64,000 nt of DNA from Chitinophaga deserti (GCF_003149455.1 NZ_QFFK01000009.1:226663-290662), one strand, 5' to 3'; shown: positions 50,502 to 59,691, numbered from the stretch's first letter. Notes: generated by a model not told the origin, from the letters alone. Numbers and translations: made by a program.

Positions 50502-51352
50502 TTCTTAGGGTGGTATTTGAATTTGAGAATATCGGCAGTGTGGTCTTCATCGCCTTCGTTAGAAATATACATGTCTCCATTGGGGGCGAAGGTGATGCCT
50601 TCGGGCTGGGAGAAATGTTTCCTGGGGAGGCGGTGCATTTCCTGTATGTTGCCCTGAAGGTCGGTAATGACGAGCAATTCGTTTACCGAGGCCACGATAT
50701 ATACCCTGTTTTCAATGGGATGCACAGCGGCGCCGGAAGGGCGAAAGTGTTTGGCGGAACCATCTTTAAGGCGGGGGATACTGTCGTAGGGAAGCATAAA
50801 CAGCGGATCGGCAGACCAGGTCATAGAATCGGGCCTGAAGGCATAAGCGCTGGTACGGCGCTCCCCTTTATCGACCTCGCAGTTCTTACAAATGGCAACG
50901 ATCTGATCGGTACCCCTGTCGTAATACGCCGCTTCGAACTCGCGTTTCCAGTTATGGGGGAAATGCGCTTCGGTAGAGGAAATTGAATCGGAAAACATCC
51001 CGTCTATCCGGTACATGGTACCATTGCTTTTGAGCACAAACCAGTCTTTCCCCGTAAACACGGTTTCTTCATAATCCCCGCTCTTCCCGAATTTCCAGGA
51101 GGGGTATGGGGTATTGGCGCGAAGGTCTACCTGGAAGAGTTTTCCCTGTTCATCGTTATTGGCGATGAAATGCGCTTCGTCGCGGTGAAATACCAGTCCT
51201 GATATCTCCTGGAGGGATTCGCGAACCCTGAAACGTTCATATTGTTCCAACCGGTAACCTTCCGGGGAAGTTTGTTGCCGGCCGCCGTTTTCGCCAGCAG
51301 ACTGGCAAGACAACAGCAGAATAACGGGCAACAGGCGAGGAAACATCTTCAT
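50498..51352 (-). CDS. SdiA-regulated-type beta-propeller lipoprotein
   Basis: 284 residues from ATG 51352 (MKMFPRLLPVILLLSCQSAG); a longer frame upstream runs into the divergent HD gene and is not credible. The lipobox is LLSC. The body is a six-bladed propeller of the SdiA-regulated family: LQEISGLVFHRDEAHFIANN; FRPSGAAVHPIENRVYIVAS and FSQPEGITFAPNGDMYISNE. Such proteins are related to esterase-like or PQQ-like propellers with unknown substrates. Its stop (TGA at 50498-50500) overlaps the TTG start of the metallophosphoesterase-barrel gene by four bases, so the pair is translationally coupled and probably works together at the surface. Confidence 0.88.
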   Translation of the reverse strand: MKMFPRLLPVILLLSCQSAGENGGRQQTSPEGYRLEQYERFRVRESLQEISGLVFHRDEAHFIANNDEQGKLFQVDLRANTPYPSWKFGKSGDYEETVFTGKDWFVLKSNGTMYRIDGMFSDSISSTEAHFPHNWKREFEAAYYDRGTDQIVAICKNCEVDKGERRTSAYAFRPDSMTWSADPLFMLPYDSIPRLKDGSAKHFRPSGAAVHPIENRVYIVASVNELLVITDLQGNIQEMHRLPRKHFSQPEGITFAPNGDMYISNEGDEDHTADILKFKYHPKN

Positions 51353-51423
51353 AAGCCATTCTTTATAGGATAAAATTAACGCAAAAAATGCCGTAATTTG
51401 GAATATAGTAAATACACCACCAG

Positions 51424-52635
51424 ATGGAAATAAGTTCAGTGATAGCAGCCGCGCAGGCCTATGTGACCCGGCAGTACGAATCGCACCCCAGCCCGGTGCT
51501 GGTATATCATAATCTCGTACATACCAGCCAGGTAGTGCAGGCGGCCGACCAGATAGCGGCATATTACCGCCTTTCGGATGCCGATCATCTGGTTGTAATG
51601 CTGGCAGCCTGGTTCCATGATATGGGTTACCTCGAAGGGGAGCGCAACCGCCATGAAGCCTCCGGAGCAGAAGCGGTACTGGCTTTCGCCAAAGAACATA
51701 ACCTCCCCGATGACATGGCCCGTGCAGCAGCAGATTGTATACTGGCCACACACATCCCCCAGCAACCCAAGAACCTGTTGGAGCAGATCGTTTGTGATGC
51801 CGACCTCTTTCACCTCGGCAGTAAAGAATTCTCCAAACGTAATAAACTGCTCCGCAGTGAGGCAGAACTGGCCACGGGTAATAAGATCAGCGGCGCAGAA
51901 TGGACGCGCACCAGCATCCAGTTCCTCGAAGCCCATCAATATCACACCGCTTACTGCCGCACCCTCCTTAACCAGCAGAAAGAGGAGAACCTGGAGAAGC
52001 TTAAGATAAAGCTGGAAGAGAAGCAGCGTGAAGCACTGGAAGAAAAGAAAGGCGTGGCTCCTGCAGAAAAGAAAGCAGAGAAAACCGAGAAGGACGAAAA
52101 GAAGAAGCCCGGCGTGGAAACCATGTTCAGGACAACGGGAACCAACCACATCAGGCTTAGCTCCATGGCCGATTCCAAGGCCAATATCATGATATCGGTG
52201 AACTCCATTATCATATCGGTATTACTGTCTGTATTGCTGCGCAAACTGGAAGATTATCCCAGCTTTACCCTGCCCGCCATCATCTTCCTCGCCACATGCG
52301 TTACCACCATTGTGTTTGCCGTACTGGCTACAAGGCCCAATGTAACGAGCGGGCGCTTTACGGAAGAAGACATCAAAAACAAGAAATCGAACCTCCTTTT
52401 CTTCGGTAACTTCCACAAGATGTCGTACCCGGAATATGAAGAAGGGATGGAAACGATCATCAAAAACCCGGATTACCTCTACAGCAACATGATCCACGAT
52501 ATATACAACCTCGGTGTGGTGCTTGGCCGGAAATACCGGTTGCTTCGACTGGCATATAATACTTTCATGTTTGGCATCGTAGCGTCTGTGATTGCATTCA
52601 CGGTGGCGGCGATATTCTTCAATGCAAAAAGTTAA
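51424..52635 (+). CDS. HD domain phosphohydrolase fused to a Pycsar-effector-type membrane domain
   Basis: 403 residues. The HD domain is at about 25-180: His in VYHNLVHTSQV, the HD pair in AAWFHDMGYLEGE, ATHIPQQ and the final Asp in QIVCDADLFHLGS, so the metal set is complete. A coiled coil of charged residues spans about 180-228 (LEKLKIKLEEKQREALEEKK). The C-terminal region (about 235-400) is a DUF5706/PycTM-type domain, with DSKANIMISVNSIIISVLLS, a second helix (FLATCVTTIVFAVLAT) and a third at the end. PycTM proteins cause membrane damage on cyclic-nucleotide binding in the Pycsar defence system, but here no cyclase is adjacent. The next gene, 6 bp on, is ppk1, suggesting a housekeeping nucleotide role. 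Confidence 0.88.
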   Translation: MEISSVIAAAQAYVTRQYESHPSPVLVYHNLVHTSQVVQAADQIAAYYRLSDADHLVVMLAAWFHDMGYLEGERNRHEASGAEAVLAFAKEHNLPDDMARAAADCILATHIPQQPKNLLEQIVCDADLFHLGSKEFSKRNKLLRSEAELATGNKISGAEWTRTSIQFLEAHQYHTAYCRTLLNQQKEENLEKLKIKLEEKQREALEEKKGVAPAEKKAEKTEKDEKKKPGVETMFRTTGTNHIRLSSMADSKANIMISVNSIIISVLLSVLLRKLEDYPSFTLPAIIFLATCVTTIVFAVLATRPNVTSGRFTEEDIKNKKSNLLFFGNFHKMSYPEYEEGMETIIKNPDYLYSNMIHDIYNLGVVLGRKYRLLRLAYNTFMFGIVASVIAFTVAAIFFNAKS

Positions 52636-52641
52636 GCATTG

Positions 52642-54636
52642 ATGCAGCAAACCATCCCCCTGAACGACCGTGACCTGAGCTGGCTTTATTTTAATTACCG
52701 GGTGCTCACCATGGCGGAAGACCGGGCCGTTCCTTTAATGGAACGTGTCAGATTCCTTTCCATATTTTCCTCTAACCTCGATGAGTTTTTCCGTGTACGT
52801 ATGCCGGCATTGCTGGCCCTGCACCAATTGCACGAAGCTGAGCAGGGTGCCCTCGCTGCAGCGCAGCAGGAAATAGCCCGGCAGCTGAATGAATACGGGC
52901 GCATCTTCACGCAATCCGTTATCCCGGATATGTTGGAGAAAGGCATCCGGTTGTATTATGGAGAGACTCCGGCAGCGGAACATTCCCCTGCTATCCGCGA
53001 GTATTTCTACAATACCATACTGGCATACCTTCAGCCCGTGAAACTCCATTTCGGGCAACCCATGGAGCTGTTCCTTGAGAACAATGCATTGTACCTCGTG
53101 GTATGCCTGGAAGACGGGGGCACAGGGATCGTGAACATCCCGTCCGACCATCTGCCGCGCTTTATCCGCCTATCCGGCAACGATATCCTCTTCCTTGAAG
53201 ATGCCATCCGGCAGCACCTCGGTTTCCTGTTTCCGCATGTGGGCATTAAAGCTGCCTACAGCATTAAGGTTACACGGGATGCGGAGATTGATGTGGACGA
53301 GTTCAGCGGCCACCTGCTGCAAAAGGTGGAAGATATGCTGGTGCAACGGAACATGGGCGTACCCACCCGCTTCCTCTACGATGCAGCCATGCCCGTTACG
53401 CTGCGCGATCAGCTGGCGGAACATTTCCGCATTGCCGCATTGGAAATGGCGGCAGGCGGGCGTTACCACAACCTGCGCGATCTTGCTGATCTTCCCCTGC
53501 CTTCCGATCCCTCGTTCTCTTATCCGAAGATGCCGCCTGTGCATTGCACGGCACTGGATGCGGAAAGCAGCCTGCTCGATCAGATCCAGCAGCGCGATGT
53601 AATGCTGCATGTGCCTTACCAGCAGTACGACTACATCCTGCGATATTTCAATGAAGCTGCTGCTGACCCGGATGTGCGGGAGATATATGTTACCCTTTAC
53701 CGCGTAGCCTCTACCTCGCGCATCGTGCATGCCCTCATGAGCGCCGCTAAAAACGGGAAGAAGGTAACGGTGATGGTAGAACTGAAAGCACGGTTCGATG
53801 AGGCTAACAACATCCGCTGGGCCAAGCGCATGAAAGCTGCAGGCGTTAAAATCCTGTATAGTATACCCGGATTGAAAGTGCATGCCAAGGTAGCACTGGT
53901 GAAGCGGAAGCGCGGTATGTACTGGGATCATACGGCCCTGCTGGCAACGGGTAACTTCAATGAAAGTACCGCGCGTTTTTATGCGGATCATATATTACTG
54001 ACCCGCCACCAGGGAATAACCCAGGAGCTGGAGTTGCTGTTTATTTATATGCAGACAGGCATCCAGCCCGGGCGTTTCAACTTTATGCATTTCGGGCATT
54101 TGCTGGTGGCGCAGTTTAACCTTGTAGACCGGTTTAAGGCGATGATACAGGCCGAAGCAGAAGCAGCCCGCAACGGGAAGCCTGCCCGCATCACCATTAA
54201 GCTGAACAACCTGCAGGAAAAGAGTATGATTGCAGCGTTGTATGACGCTGCAGATGCCGGTGTGGAGATAGACCTGATTATCCGGAGCATCTGTTGCATT
54301 GTGCCCCGTAAAGGGATTCGTGTAAGGCGGATAGTAGACCGCTTCCTGGAGCATGCACGGGTATTCATTTTCCATAATGGCGGCAACGAAGCCATATTTA
54401 TGGGCTCGGCAGACTGGATGAACCGTAACCTCCATCGCCGTATCGAAGTATGCTTCCCAGTCTACGACCCCATCTACAGGCAGCAGCTGAAAGATATTAT
54501 AGCCTTACAGCTGGCAGATAACACAAATGCCGTAATATTGGGGGCCGACGGCCGCAACCTTCCCATCCAAAGGGAGGAAGGAGCGCCGGAAGTGAACGCC
54601 CAGCGGGATACTTACACATACGTCCGGAAACTGTAA
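52642..54636 (+). CDS. ppk1: Polyphosphate kinase 1
   Basis: 664 residues from ATG 52642 (MQQTIPLNDRDLSWLYFNYR); a TTG three bases earlier is possible. N domain: LSWLYFNYRVLTMAED and LSIFSSNLDEFFRVRMPAL. Head domain is 110-320. The catalytic His is in the C1 segment LKVHAKVALVKRKRG. A second conserved segment is FNESTARFYADHILLT, and IRSICCIVPRKGIRVRRIVD and RNLHRRIEVCFPVYDP lie in C2. It makes polyphosphate from ATP reversibly. Its length is a little under the common 690. The gene starts 6 bp after the HD-PycTM gene, so they share an operon. Confidence 0.95.
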   Translation: MQQTIPLNDRDLSWLYFNYRVLTMAEDRAVPLMERVRFLSIFSSNLDEFFRVRMPALLALHQLHEAEQGALAAAQQEIARQLNEYGRIFTQSVIPDMLEKGIRLYYGETPAAEHSPAIREYFYNTILAYLQPVKLHFGQPMELFLENNALYLVVCLEDGGTGIVNIPSDHLPRFIRLSGNDILFLEDAIRQHLGFLFPHVGIKAAYSIKVTRDAEIDVDEFSGHLLQKVEDMLVQRNMGVPTRFLYDAAMPVTLRDQLAEHFRIAALEMAAGGRYHNLRDLADLPLPSDPSFSYPKMPPVHCTALDAESSLLDQIQQRDVMLHVPYQQYDYILRYFNEAAADPDVREIYVTLYRVASTSRIVHALMSAAKNGKKVTVMVELKARFDEANNIRWAKRMKAAGVKILYSIPGLKVHAKVALVKRKRGMYWDHTALLATGNFNESTARFYADHILLTRHQGITQELELLFIYMQTGIQPGRFNFMHFGHLLVAQFNLVDRFKAMIQAEAEAARNGKPARITIKLNNLQEKSMIAALYDAADAGVEIDLIIRSICCIVPRKGIRVRRIVDRFLEHARVFIFHNGGNEAIFMGSADWMNRNLHRRIEVCFPVYDPIYRQQLKDIIALQLADNTNAVILGADGRNLPIQREEGAPEVNAQRDTYTYVRKL

Positions 54637-54646
54637 AACCCTCGGT

Positions 54647-55141
54647 ATGGATACAACCCGAAGTACTGCTCAATTTTTCAAACGTGTGAACAACCGGTTC
54701 AGCTTTTCGTTGTTCCTGTTGTACAAGCTCCCCAGCGCCTGGATATCCGGTGTAAGGGCCGGTGCGGCTTCGGAAGAATCGTGTACTACTTCGGTACCAT
54801 TCGGGTGGCTGTCGCAGAATCCTTTCCGCAGTACCTACTTCGCCTGCCTTGCCATGGCCGCAGAAATGAGCAGCGGTATCCTGGCAATGGGGCATGTCAG
54901 CAGCGCCCCCGCTAAAGTATCGATGCTGGTAACAGGAATGGAGGGTATATTTCTGAAGAAAGCAAAAACTAAAACATATTTCACCTGCGATGCCGGAACG
55001 CAAATCCGCGACGCCATCGCACACACGATAACAACCGGCGAACCAGTGGCCCTTACTGTAGAGGTAACCGGCCGTAGTAAAGACAATGTGGAAATCGCCC
55101 GGTTCAAAATTACGTGGAGTTTTAAAAAAGCAACAACATGA
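54647..55141 (+). CDS. DUF4442 family (hotdog-fold thioesterase-like) protein
   Basis: 164 residues. Hotdog-like layout: N-terminal helix RVNNRFSFSLFLLYKLPSAW, strands with CTTSVPFGWLSQNPFRSTYF, the central helix CLAMAAEMSSGILAMGHVSS and C-terminal strands LTVEVTGRSKDNVEIARFKI. DUF4442 proteins resemble acyl-CoA thioesterases such as PaaI, but the usual catalytic Asp/Glu-Asn pattern cannot be assigned with confidence. It starts 10 bp after ppk1 and overlaps the beta-CASP gene start by four bases (ATGA), so it is in the same transcription unit. Confidence 0.8.
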   Translation: MDTTRSTAQFFKRVNNRFSFSLFLLYKLPSAWISGVRAGAASEESCTTSVPFGWLSQNPFRSTYFACLAMAAEMSSGILAMGHVSSAPAKVSMLVTGMEGIFLKKAKTKTYFTCDAGTQIRDAIAHTITTGEPVALTVEVTGRSKDNVEIARFKITWSFKKATT

Positions 55142-56541
55142 AGATCGCATTTCACGGAGCAGCACGCACGGTAACAGGGTCGAAGCACCTTATTACCCTG
55201 AGAAAAGGATTGAAGATATTACTCGACTGCGGTATGTACCAGGGGATGGGCCGCGAAACCACACCCCTTAACCTCGACTTCGGCTTCGATGCGGAAGAGA
55301 TCGACCTCATGATCCTTTCCCATGCCCACATCGACCATTCCGGCCTCGTACCCCGCCTCAGCAAACTGGGCTACCGCGGTAAAATCTATTGTACCCCGGC
55401 CACCAGGGACCTTACCGAAATTCTCCTCCTCGATTCCGCAGAGATCCAGGAAGATGATATCAAATACGTAAATAAGAAGAACGCCCGTGAAGGGAAGCCT
55501 TATATAGAACCCTTATATAAAATCGACGATGCCAAGCGCGCCATCGATCAGCTTACGCCGGTGAACTATGGTGAATGGTTTAAGATCGATGAAGACGTGG
55601 AAGTGATGTTTACCGACGCCGGCCACATCATCGGCAGCGCCTGTGTACACCTCCGCATTCAGGAAAATGGTAAAACGGAGCATATTACTTTCAGCGGAGA
55701 CATCGGTCGCTATGGCGATCCCATCCTCAAATCTCCAGAAGTGTTCCCGCAGGCGGATTACATCATCATGGAATCTACCTACGGCAGTACGCTCCACCCG
55801 CATATAGCCCCTGCCGATGAAGAGCTGCTGCGCTATATTCACGAAACCTGTGTGATGAAGAAAGGGAAGCTCATTATTCCCGCCTTCAGCGTTGGCCGTA
55901 CACAGGAGATCCTGTATGCACTCAACCGTGCCCAGCTGGCTGGTAAGCTCCCGGCAGTAGATCTCTTCGTAGACAGTCCCCTTTCGCTGGAAGCTACACA
56001 GGTAACCCGTATGCACCCGGAATGCTTTAACCGTAAAGTAGCCAGGATGCTGGAAGTGGACGAAGATGTGTTCAGCTTCCCCGGCCTGCGATATATCAAA
56101 ACAGTGGAAGAATCCAAGATGCTTAACTTCCGTAAGGAGCCATGCGTAATCATTTCCGCATCGGGCATGGCGGAAGCCGGGCGTGTAAAGCACCACATCG
56201 CCAATAACATCGACCAGTGGAGGAATACCATCCTCATTGTCGGATATTGTGAACCGCAGTCACTTGGCGGCCGCCTGATGCGCGGGGCTACGGAAGTATC
56301 TATCTACGGTGAAAGACATGAAGTGAAAGCAGAAGTAGGCATCATCCGCGCCATGAGTGCGCACGGCGATTATGAAGATATGAGCCAGTGGCTTGCCTGC
56401 CAGAACCCGCGCGAGGTGAAGAAGCTCTTCCTTGTGCATGGAGAATACGAAGTGCAGACGGTATTTAAAGACTGGCTGCTGAAGAAGGGTTTCCAGGACG
56501 TAGAGATCCCTGAACGCCATACGGAAATAGGCCTTGGCTAA
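55138..56541 (+). CDS. Metallo-beta-lactamase / beta-CASP ribonuclease family protein
   Basis: 467 residues with all family motifs. Zinc motif 2 is LSHAHIDHSGLVPRL; motif 3 lies in FTDAGHIIGSACVH and motif 4 in FSGDIGRYGDPIL. The beta-CASP segments are MESTYGSTLHP, PAFSVGRTQEILYAL, SPLSLEATQVTRMHPECFNR, ISASGMAEAGRVKHHIANN and LVHGEYEVQTVF. The group (YSH1/CPSF-73-like) contains endoribonucleases and, in some cases, exonucleases; here it probably acts in RNA processing. It overlaps the upstream DUF4442 gene by four bases and ends with a four-base overlap with the opposing propeller kinase gene. Confidence 0.93.
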   Translation: MKIAFHGAARTVTGSKHLITLRKGLKILLDCGMYQGMGRETTPLNLDFGFDAEEIDLMILSHAHIDHSGLVPRLSKLGYRGKIYCTPATRDLTEILLLDSAEIQEDDIKYVNKKNAREGKPYIEPLYKIDDAKRAIDQLTPVNYGEWFKIDEDVEVMFTDAGHIIGSACVHLRIQENGKTEHITFSGDIGRYGDPILKSPEVFPQADYIIMESTYGSTLHPHIAPADEELLRYIHETCVMKKGKLIIPAFSVGRTQEILYALNRAQLAGKLPAVDLFVDSPLSLEATQVTRMHPECFNRKVARMLEVDEDVFSFPGLRYIKTVEESKMLNFRKEPCVIISASGMAEAGRVKHHIANNIDQWRNTILIVGYCEPQSLGGRLMRGATEVSIYGERHEVKAEVGIIRAMSAHGDYEDMSQWLACQNPREVKKLFLVHGEYEVQTVFKDWLLKKGFQDVEIPERHTEIGLG

Positions 56542-59500
56542 TCTTCCGTGAGCGGGAACCAGAGGTTAACCCTCGTGCCCGCAGCATTACCATTATCATC
56601 TTTAAGGTCTTCGATATCGAAAGACGCATCCATATTGTACCGGCTGTTGTAAATCTGCAGCCGGTCTTTTGTTATTTGTAAGCCCCGTGAAACGTGGGCG
56701 GGGTGGCTATGTTGCTTTAATGCCGTAGCTGCTTCGCGTCCTATGCCGTCATCTTCTATCACACAATGGATCTGTTGCCCTTCCCGGGTGAATCTTATGT
56801 ACAGTTCCCCGTTCTCCTGCTTATGCTGCAGGCCGTGCCAGATGGCGTTTTCTATAAATGGCTGCAACACCATGGCGGGTATCTCCGTGAAATCCTGATC
56901 CAGATCCGGGTCAATGGAAATAGTATAATTGAAGCGCCCGTCGAGGCGGAGGCGCTCCAGTTCCAGGTAGTTTTCCAGCATCTCTGTTTCCCGGGTAATG
57001 GAAATATTATTAAGCTGCGAATGGTCGAGTACATTACGGATGAGCTTCGCAAAGCGGCTGAGGTAGGCCAGTGCGGTATCGGTCTCATTCTTCAGCATGA
57101 ACGTCTGGATGGAGTTGAGCGCGTTGAAGATGAAGTGCGGGTTCATTTGCGCACGGAGCGCCTTCATTTCCAGCTGCGACAGCTCTTCCCGGAACAGGGC
57201 CCTGTTGCGGGCATCTTTCTTCACCAGGTACATCCGGAAGCGGAAATAGCCATATACGAGCCCTGCAGCCAATACAAACAACAAGACCCTGAACCACCAT
57301 GTTTGCCAGAAAGCTGGTTGTATGATGATTTGTAACGAGGTGGTGTTGCGTGAGAAAATGCCTGCCATGTTCATGCCCTTCACGCGGAAAGTATATTCTC
57401 CGGGAGGGAGGTTGGTGTATCGGGCGGAAAGTACGTTCTCTGCTGCTATCCAGTCATCATCCAGCCCTTCGAGCTGGTAAAAGTATTGCAGCTTTTCTCC
57501 GTGGTACTGCAGGGATTTAAAATCGATCCCTAAGAAATTCTGTCCATGCTTCAGTAATACCGGGCGGTTGAAGAACAGGGCAGAATCCACCATAATAGGC
57601 TGGTTCATTACCCTGAACTCCACAATGGTAACATCGGGAGGGGCGGGTTTTACTTCCAGCTTGTCGGGGAAAAACGCAACGGCATGATCGGATGCACCAA
57701 TGAGCAGGCGGCCATCGGCAAGGCTCACGATGCTGCGCCGCACTTTGCGCGAATCGGTAATGATATCATTGTTCTGCACAAATGCAGTGAGAGACCGGGT
57801 AGGACTGTTCAACCGGTAAAACCCGGACGGTGTGGTGATCCAGAATCGGCCGCGGCCGGCGGGTGCCATAGACAGTATCCATTCATCGAACTGACGGTTG
57901 TTCACCATCAGTGTTTCCCATTTTCCGGAAACGGGAAAGTAAAAGTAAATGCCATGATCGGTACCGGCTATCAGCGTGGTATCGTTATACGACAGCAGTG
58001 CAGTAATGTTGCGGACGGTATCGGTACCGCCGCGCATGAACATGGCAGCAGAAGAAATATGTCCGTCGCGCTTACGGAAGCGTATTACCCCGCCCCGGGT
58101 AGATCCCAGCCAGAGGAGACTGTCGCCTCCCGGAATAATGGAGGTAATGGCGGTATTACGATGGATAAATGCAGTGAGCTCCGGATAGTTTACCACTTTC
58201 CCCGATTTAGGGTTCCATTGTGCCAGCCCGTGTTTATAGAGGCCGGTCCATACCGTGGTATCGCTTTCGGGGTGCATGGTAAGCACGGGCTGGTCGTAGA
58301 AGCCAGGTGGCCTGTGGTGGCGGAAGCTTTGCCGGCCGGGATCGTATTCCGATACCATCCCGTTTTCCTGCCCTACCAGTATGCGGCCCGATGGCAGCTC
58401 GGCGAGGCTCCAGACCAGGTTCCTTTCTTCGGGGATACCTCCCGGGCCGTAGGTGTAATGTTTAACAGGACTGAGATCTGCACGCATGTGGGAGAACCCT
58501 GCGCCCCAGTAAGCCATGAATACCTCGCCGTTTTTAGCGGTTAGTAAGCCGGTTACTTCAATTTCATGCCCGGGCTGGGGAGGAAGGTCGAGGCGGGTGA
58601 AGCCTTCGTTGTGAAGACTGAGAATGTTCACGCCTTTGTCTGTACCCACCCACATATGCCCGTCGCGGTCCGGAAGGAGGCAATTGGTTTCGTAGCTGAG
58701 ATGCAGCCCCAGCGGTGATTTGGAGGCGGCTATATGCAGGGAGAATTTACCGTCGGCATCATTGTAACGGTACAATCCGTTAGTTTTCATACCCGCCCAG
58801 ATGTTGCCATGATGATCTTCTGCAAGTTCATACACCTGGTCGGGATCATTGTTGCCATAGCGGAACTGGAAACGCCGCAGCCCGCTACTGTCGGGTACCC
58901 AGCAAAGGAGTTCGTTGGTGCCACGGGTGGCTGCCCAAAGGCGCTGCCGGTGATCTTCTATAATTTCTTTAACGCTCGTTTGAATGTTGAGCAGGGGGTA
59001 ATTATGAGGGTTGTTATGCGGACTGTATATCTGGCTACGGTCCTGCGGGATCATGTATAATTCTTTCAGTCCGCTGATCCACAGGCGGCCGAAGGCGTCT
59101 TCCATTATAGCAGAGCGCATCCTGGAACCAATACTGTCGGGGATATTGCTAGGGCGGCGGAAGCGGTGGAGCACAGGGTCGAGCTGGAGCAGGCCTGCGT
59201 CGGCAGTCATCCACAGCTGGCCTTTATGGTCCTGCAGAAAGGCATAGCAGCCTATTTCTGCTCCGGGCTTAATAGTGGCATCGATGGGGATGGTGGAGAT
59301 ACGCGCGGTAACGGGGTCGTACATCCGTATGTTGTCCGGCGCGCCGATCCAGATGCGGCCCTGATGGTCTTCATACAGGGCAATGTCGTCATAAAAAATA
59401 GAACCGGGCAACCGGTCGAAGTGGGTAACGGTAATGAAATTCTCCCCGTCGAACCGTTGCAGCGCATTGCTGGCGATCCAGATAAATCCTTTTTTGTCTT

Positions 59501-59636
59501 GCAATACGCTGGAAACGTGATCGCCGGTGAGCCCGTTCTCTTTGGAAAGGTGGGAAAAAACATAGGCCTGCCGCGAAGTTTGTGCTTTAGCGGTAAACAG
59601 TGTGAACAGTAAGGCGAGCAGGGAGAGAAATTTCAT
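56538..59636 (-). CDS. Two-component regulator propeller sensor / LytS-type histidine kinase
   Basis: 1032 residues from ATG 59636 (MKFLSLLALLFTLFTAKAQT, signal peptide); an earlier in-frame start at 59663 precedes it. Up to about residue 700 are Reg_prop propeller blades (LQDKKGFIWIAS; DHQGRIWIGAPDNIRMYDP; DGHMWVGTDKGVNIL). A Y_Y_Y immunoglobulin-like domain is near 740-800 (LPPGEYTFRVKGMN). One membrane helix is near 810 (VLLFVLAAGLVYGYF). The kinase has its His in LRAQMNPHFIFNALNSIQ and an ATPase domain with MVLQPFIENAIWHGL and IEDDGIGREAATAL. LytS-type kinases pair with LytTR regulators; none is in the window. Sensors of this class detect polysaccharides in Bacteroidota. Confidence 0.93.
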   Translation of the reverse strand: MKFLSLLALLFTLFTAKAQTSRQAYVFSHLSKENGLTGDHVSSVLQDKKGFIWIASNALQRFDGENFITVTHFDRLPGSIFYDDIALYEDHQGRIWIGAPDNIRMYDPVTARISTIPIDATIKPGAEIGCYAFLQDHKGQLWMTADAGLLQLDPVLHRFRRPSNIPDSIGSRMRSAIMEDAFGRLWISGLKELYMIPQDRSQIYSPHNNPHNYPLLNIQTSVKEIIEDHRQRLWAATRGTNELLCWVPDSSGLRRFQFRYGNNDPDQVYELAEDHHGNIWAGMKTNGLYRYNDADGKFSLHIAASKSPLGLHLSYETNCLLPDRDGHMWVGTDKGVNILSLHNEGFTRLDLPPQPGHEIEVTGLLTAKNGEVFMAYWGAGFSHMRADLSPVKHYTYGPGGIPEERNLVWSLAELPSGRILVGQENGMVSEYDPGRQSFRHHRPPGFYDQPVLTMHPESDTTVWTGLYKHGLAQWNPKSGKVVNYPELTAFIHRNTAITSIIPGGDSLLWLGSTRGGVIRFRKRDGHISSAAMFMRGGTDTVRNITALLSYNDTTLIAGTDHGIYFYFPVSGKWETLMVNNRQFDEWILSMAPAGRGRFWITTPSGFYRLNSPTRSLTAFVQNNDIITDSRKVRRSIVSLADGRLLIGASDHAVAFFPDKLEVKPAPPDVTIVEFRVMNQPIMVDSALFFNRPVLLKHGQNFLGIDFKSLQYHGEKLQYFYQLEGLDDDWIAAENVLSARYTNLPPGEYTFRVKGMNMAGIFSRNTTSLQIIIQPAFWQTWWFRVLLFVLAAGLVYGYFRFRMYLVKKDARNRALFREELSQLEMKALRAQMNPHFIFNALNSIQTFMLKNETDTALAYLSRFAKLIRNVLDHSQLNNISITRETEMLENYLELERLRLDGRFNYTISIDPDLDQDFTEIPAMVLQPFIENAIWHGLQHKQENGELYIRFTREGQQIHCVIEDDGIGREAATALKQHSHPAHVSRGLQITKDRLQIYNSRYNMDASFDIEDLKDDNGNAAGTRVNLWFPLTED

Positions 59637-59649
59637 GCAGGTATTATAA

Positions 59650-59681
59650 CTGCCGGAAAGCAATGGGCGGCTTTCCGGCAG
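59650..59681 (-). terminator. Hairpin between the SMP-30-like gene and the propeller kinase gene
   Basis: CTGCCGGAAAG / CTTTCCGGCAG, a perfect 11-bp stem with a 10-base loop, 10 bp after the SMP-30-like stop. The following stretch is only weakly T-rich, so termination may be partial. Confidence 0.7.
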
Positions 59682-59691
59682 ACGGTATTTT

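Noticed and set aside
50498..51751. A 417-residue version of the propeller lipoprotein
   Set aside because: The first 133 residues are translated from the opposite strand of the HD gene and its promoter region; the lipoprotein signal begins at 51352.
51424..52635. A Pycsar anti-phage operon
   Set aside because: Only the effector-type membrane domain is present; there is no uridylate or cytidylate cyclase gene beside it and the neighbours are housekeeping, so I report it as an HD-PycTM protein instead.
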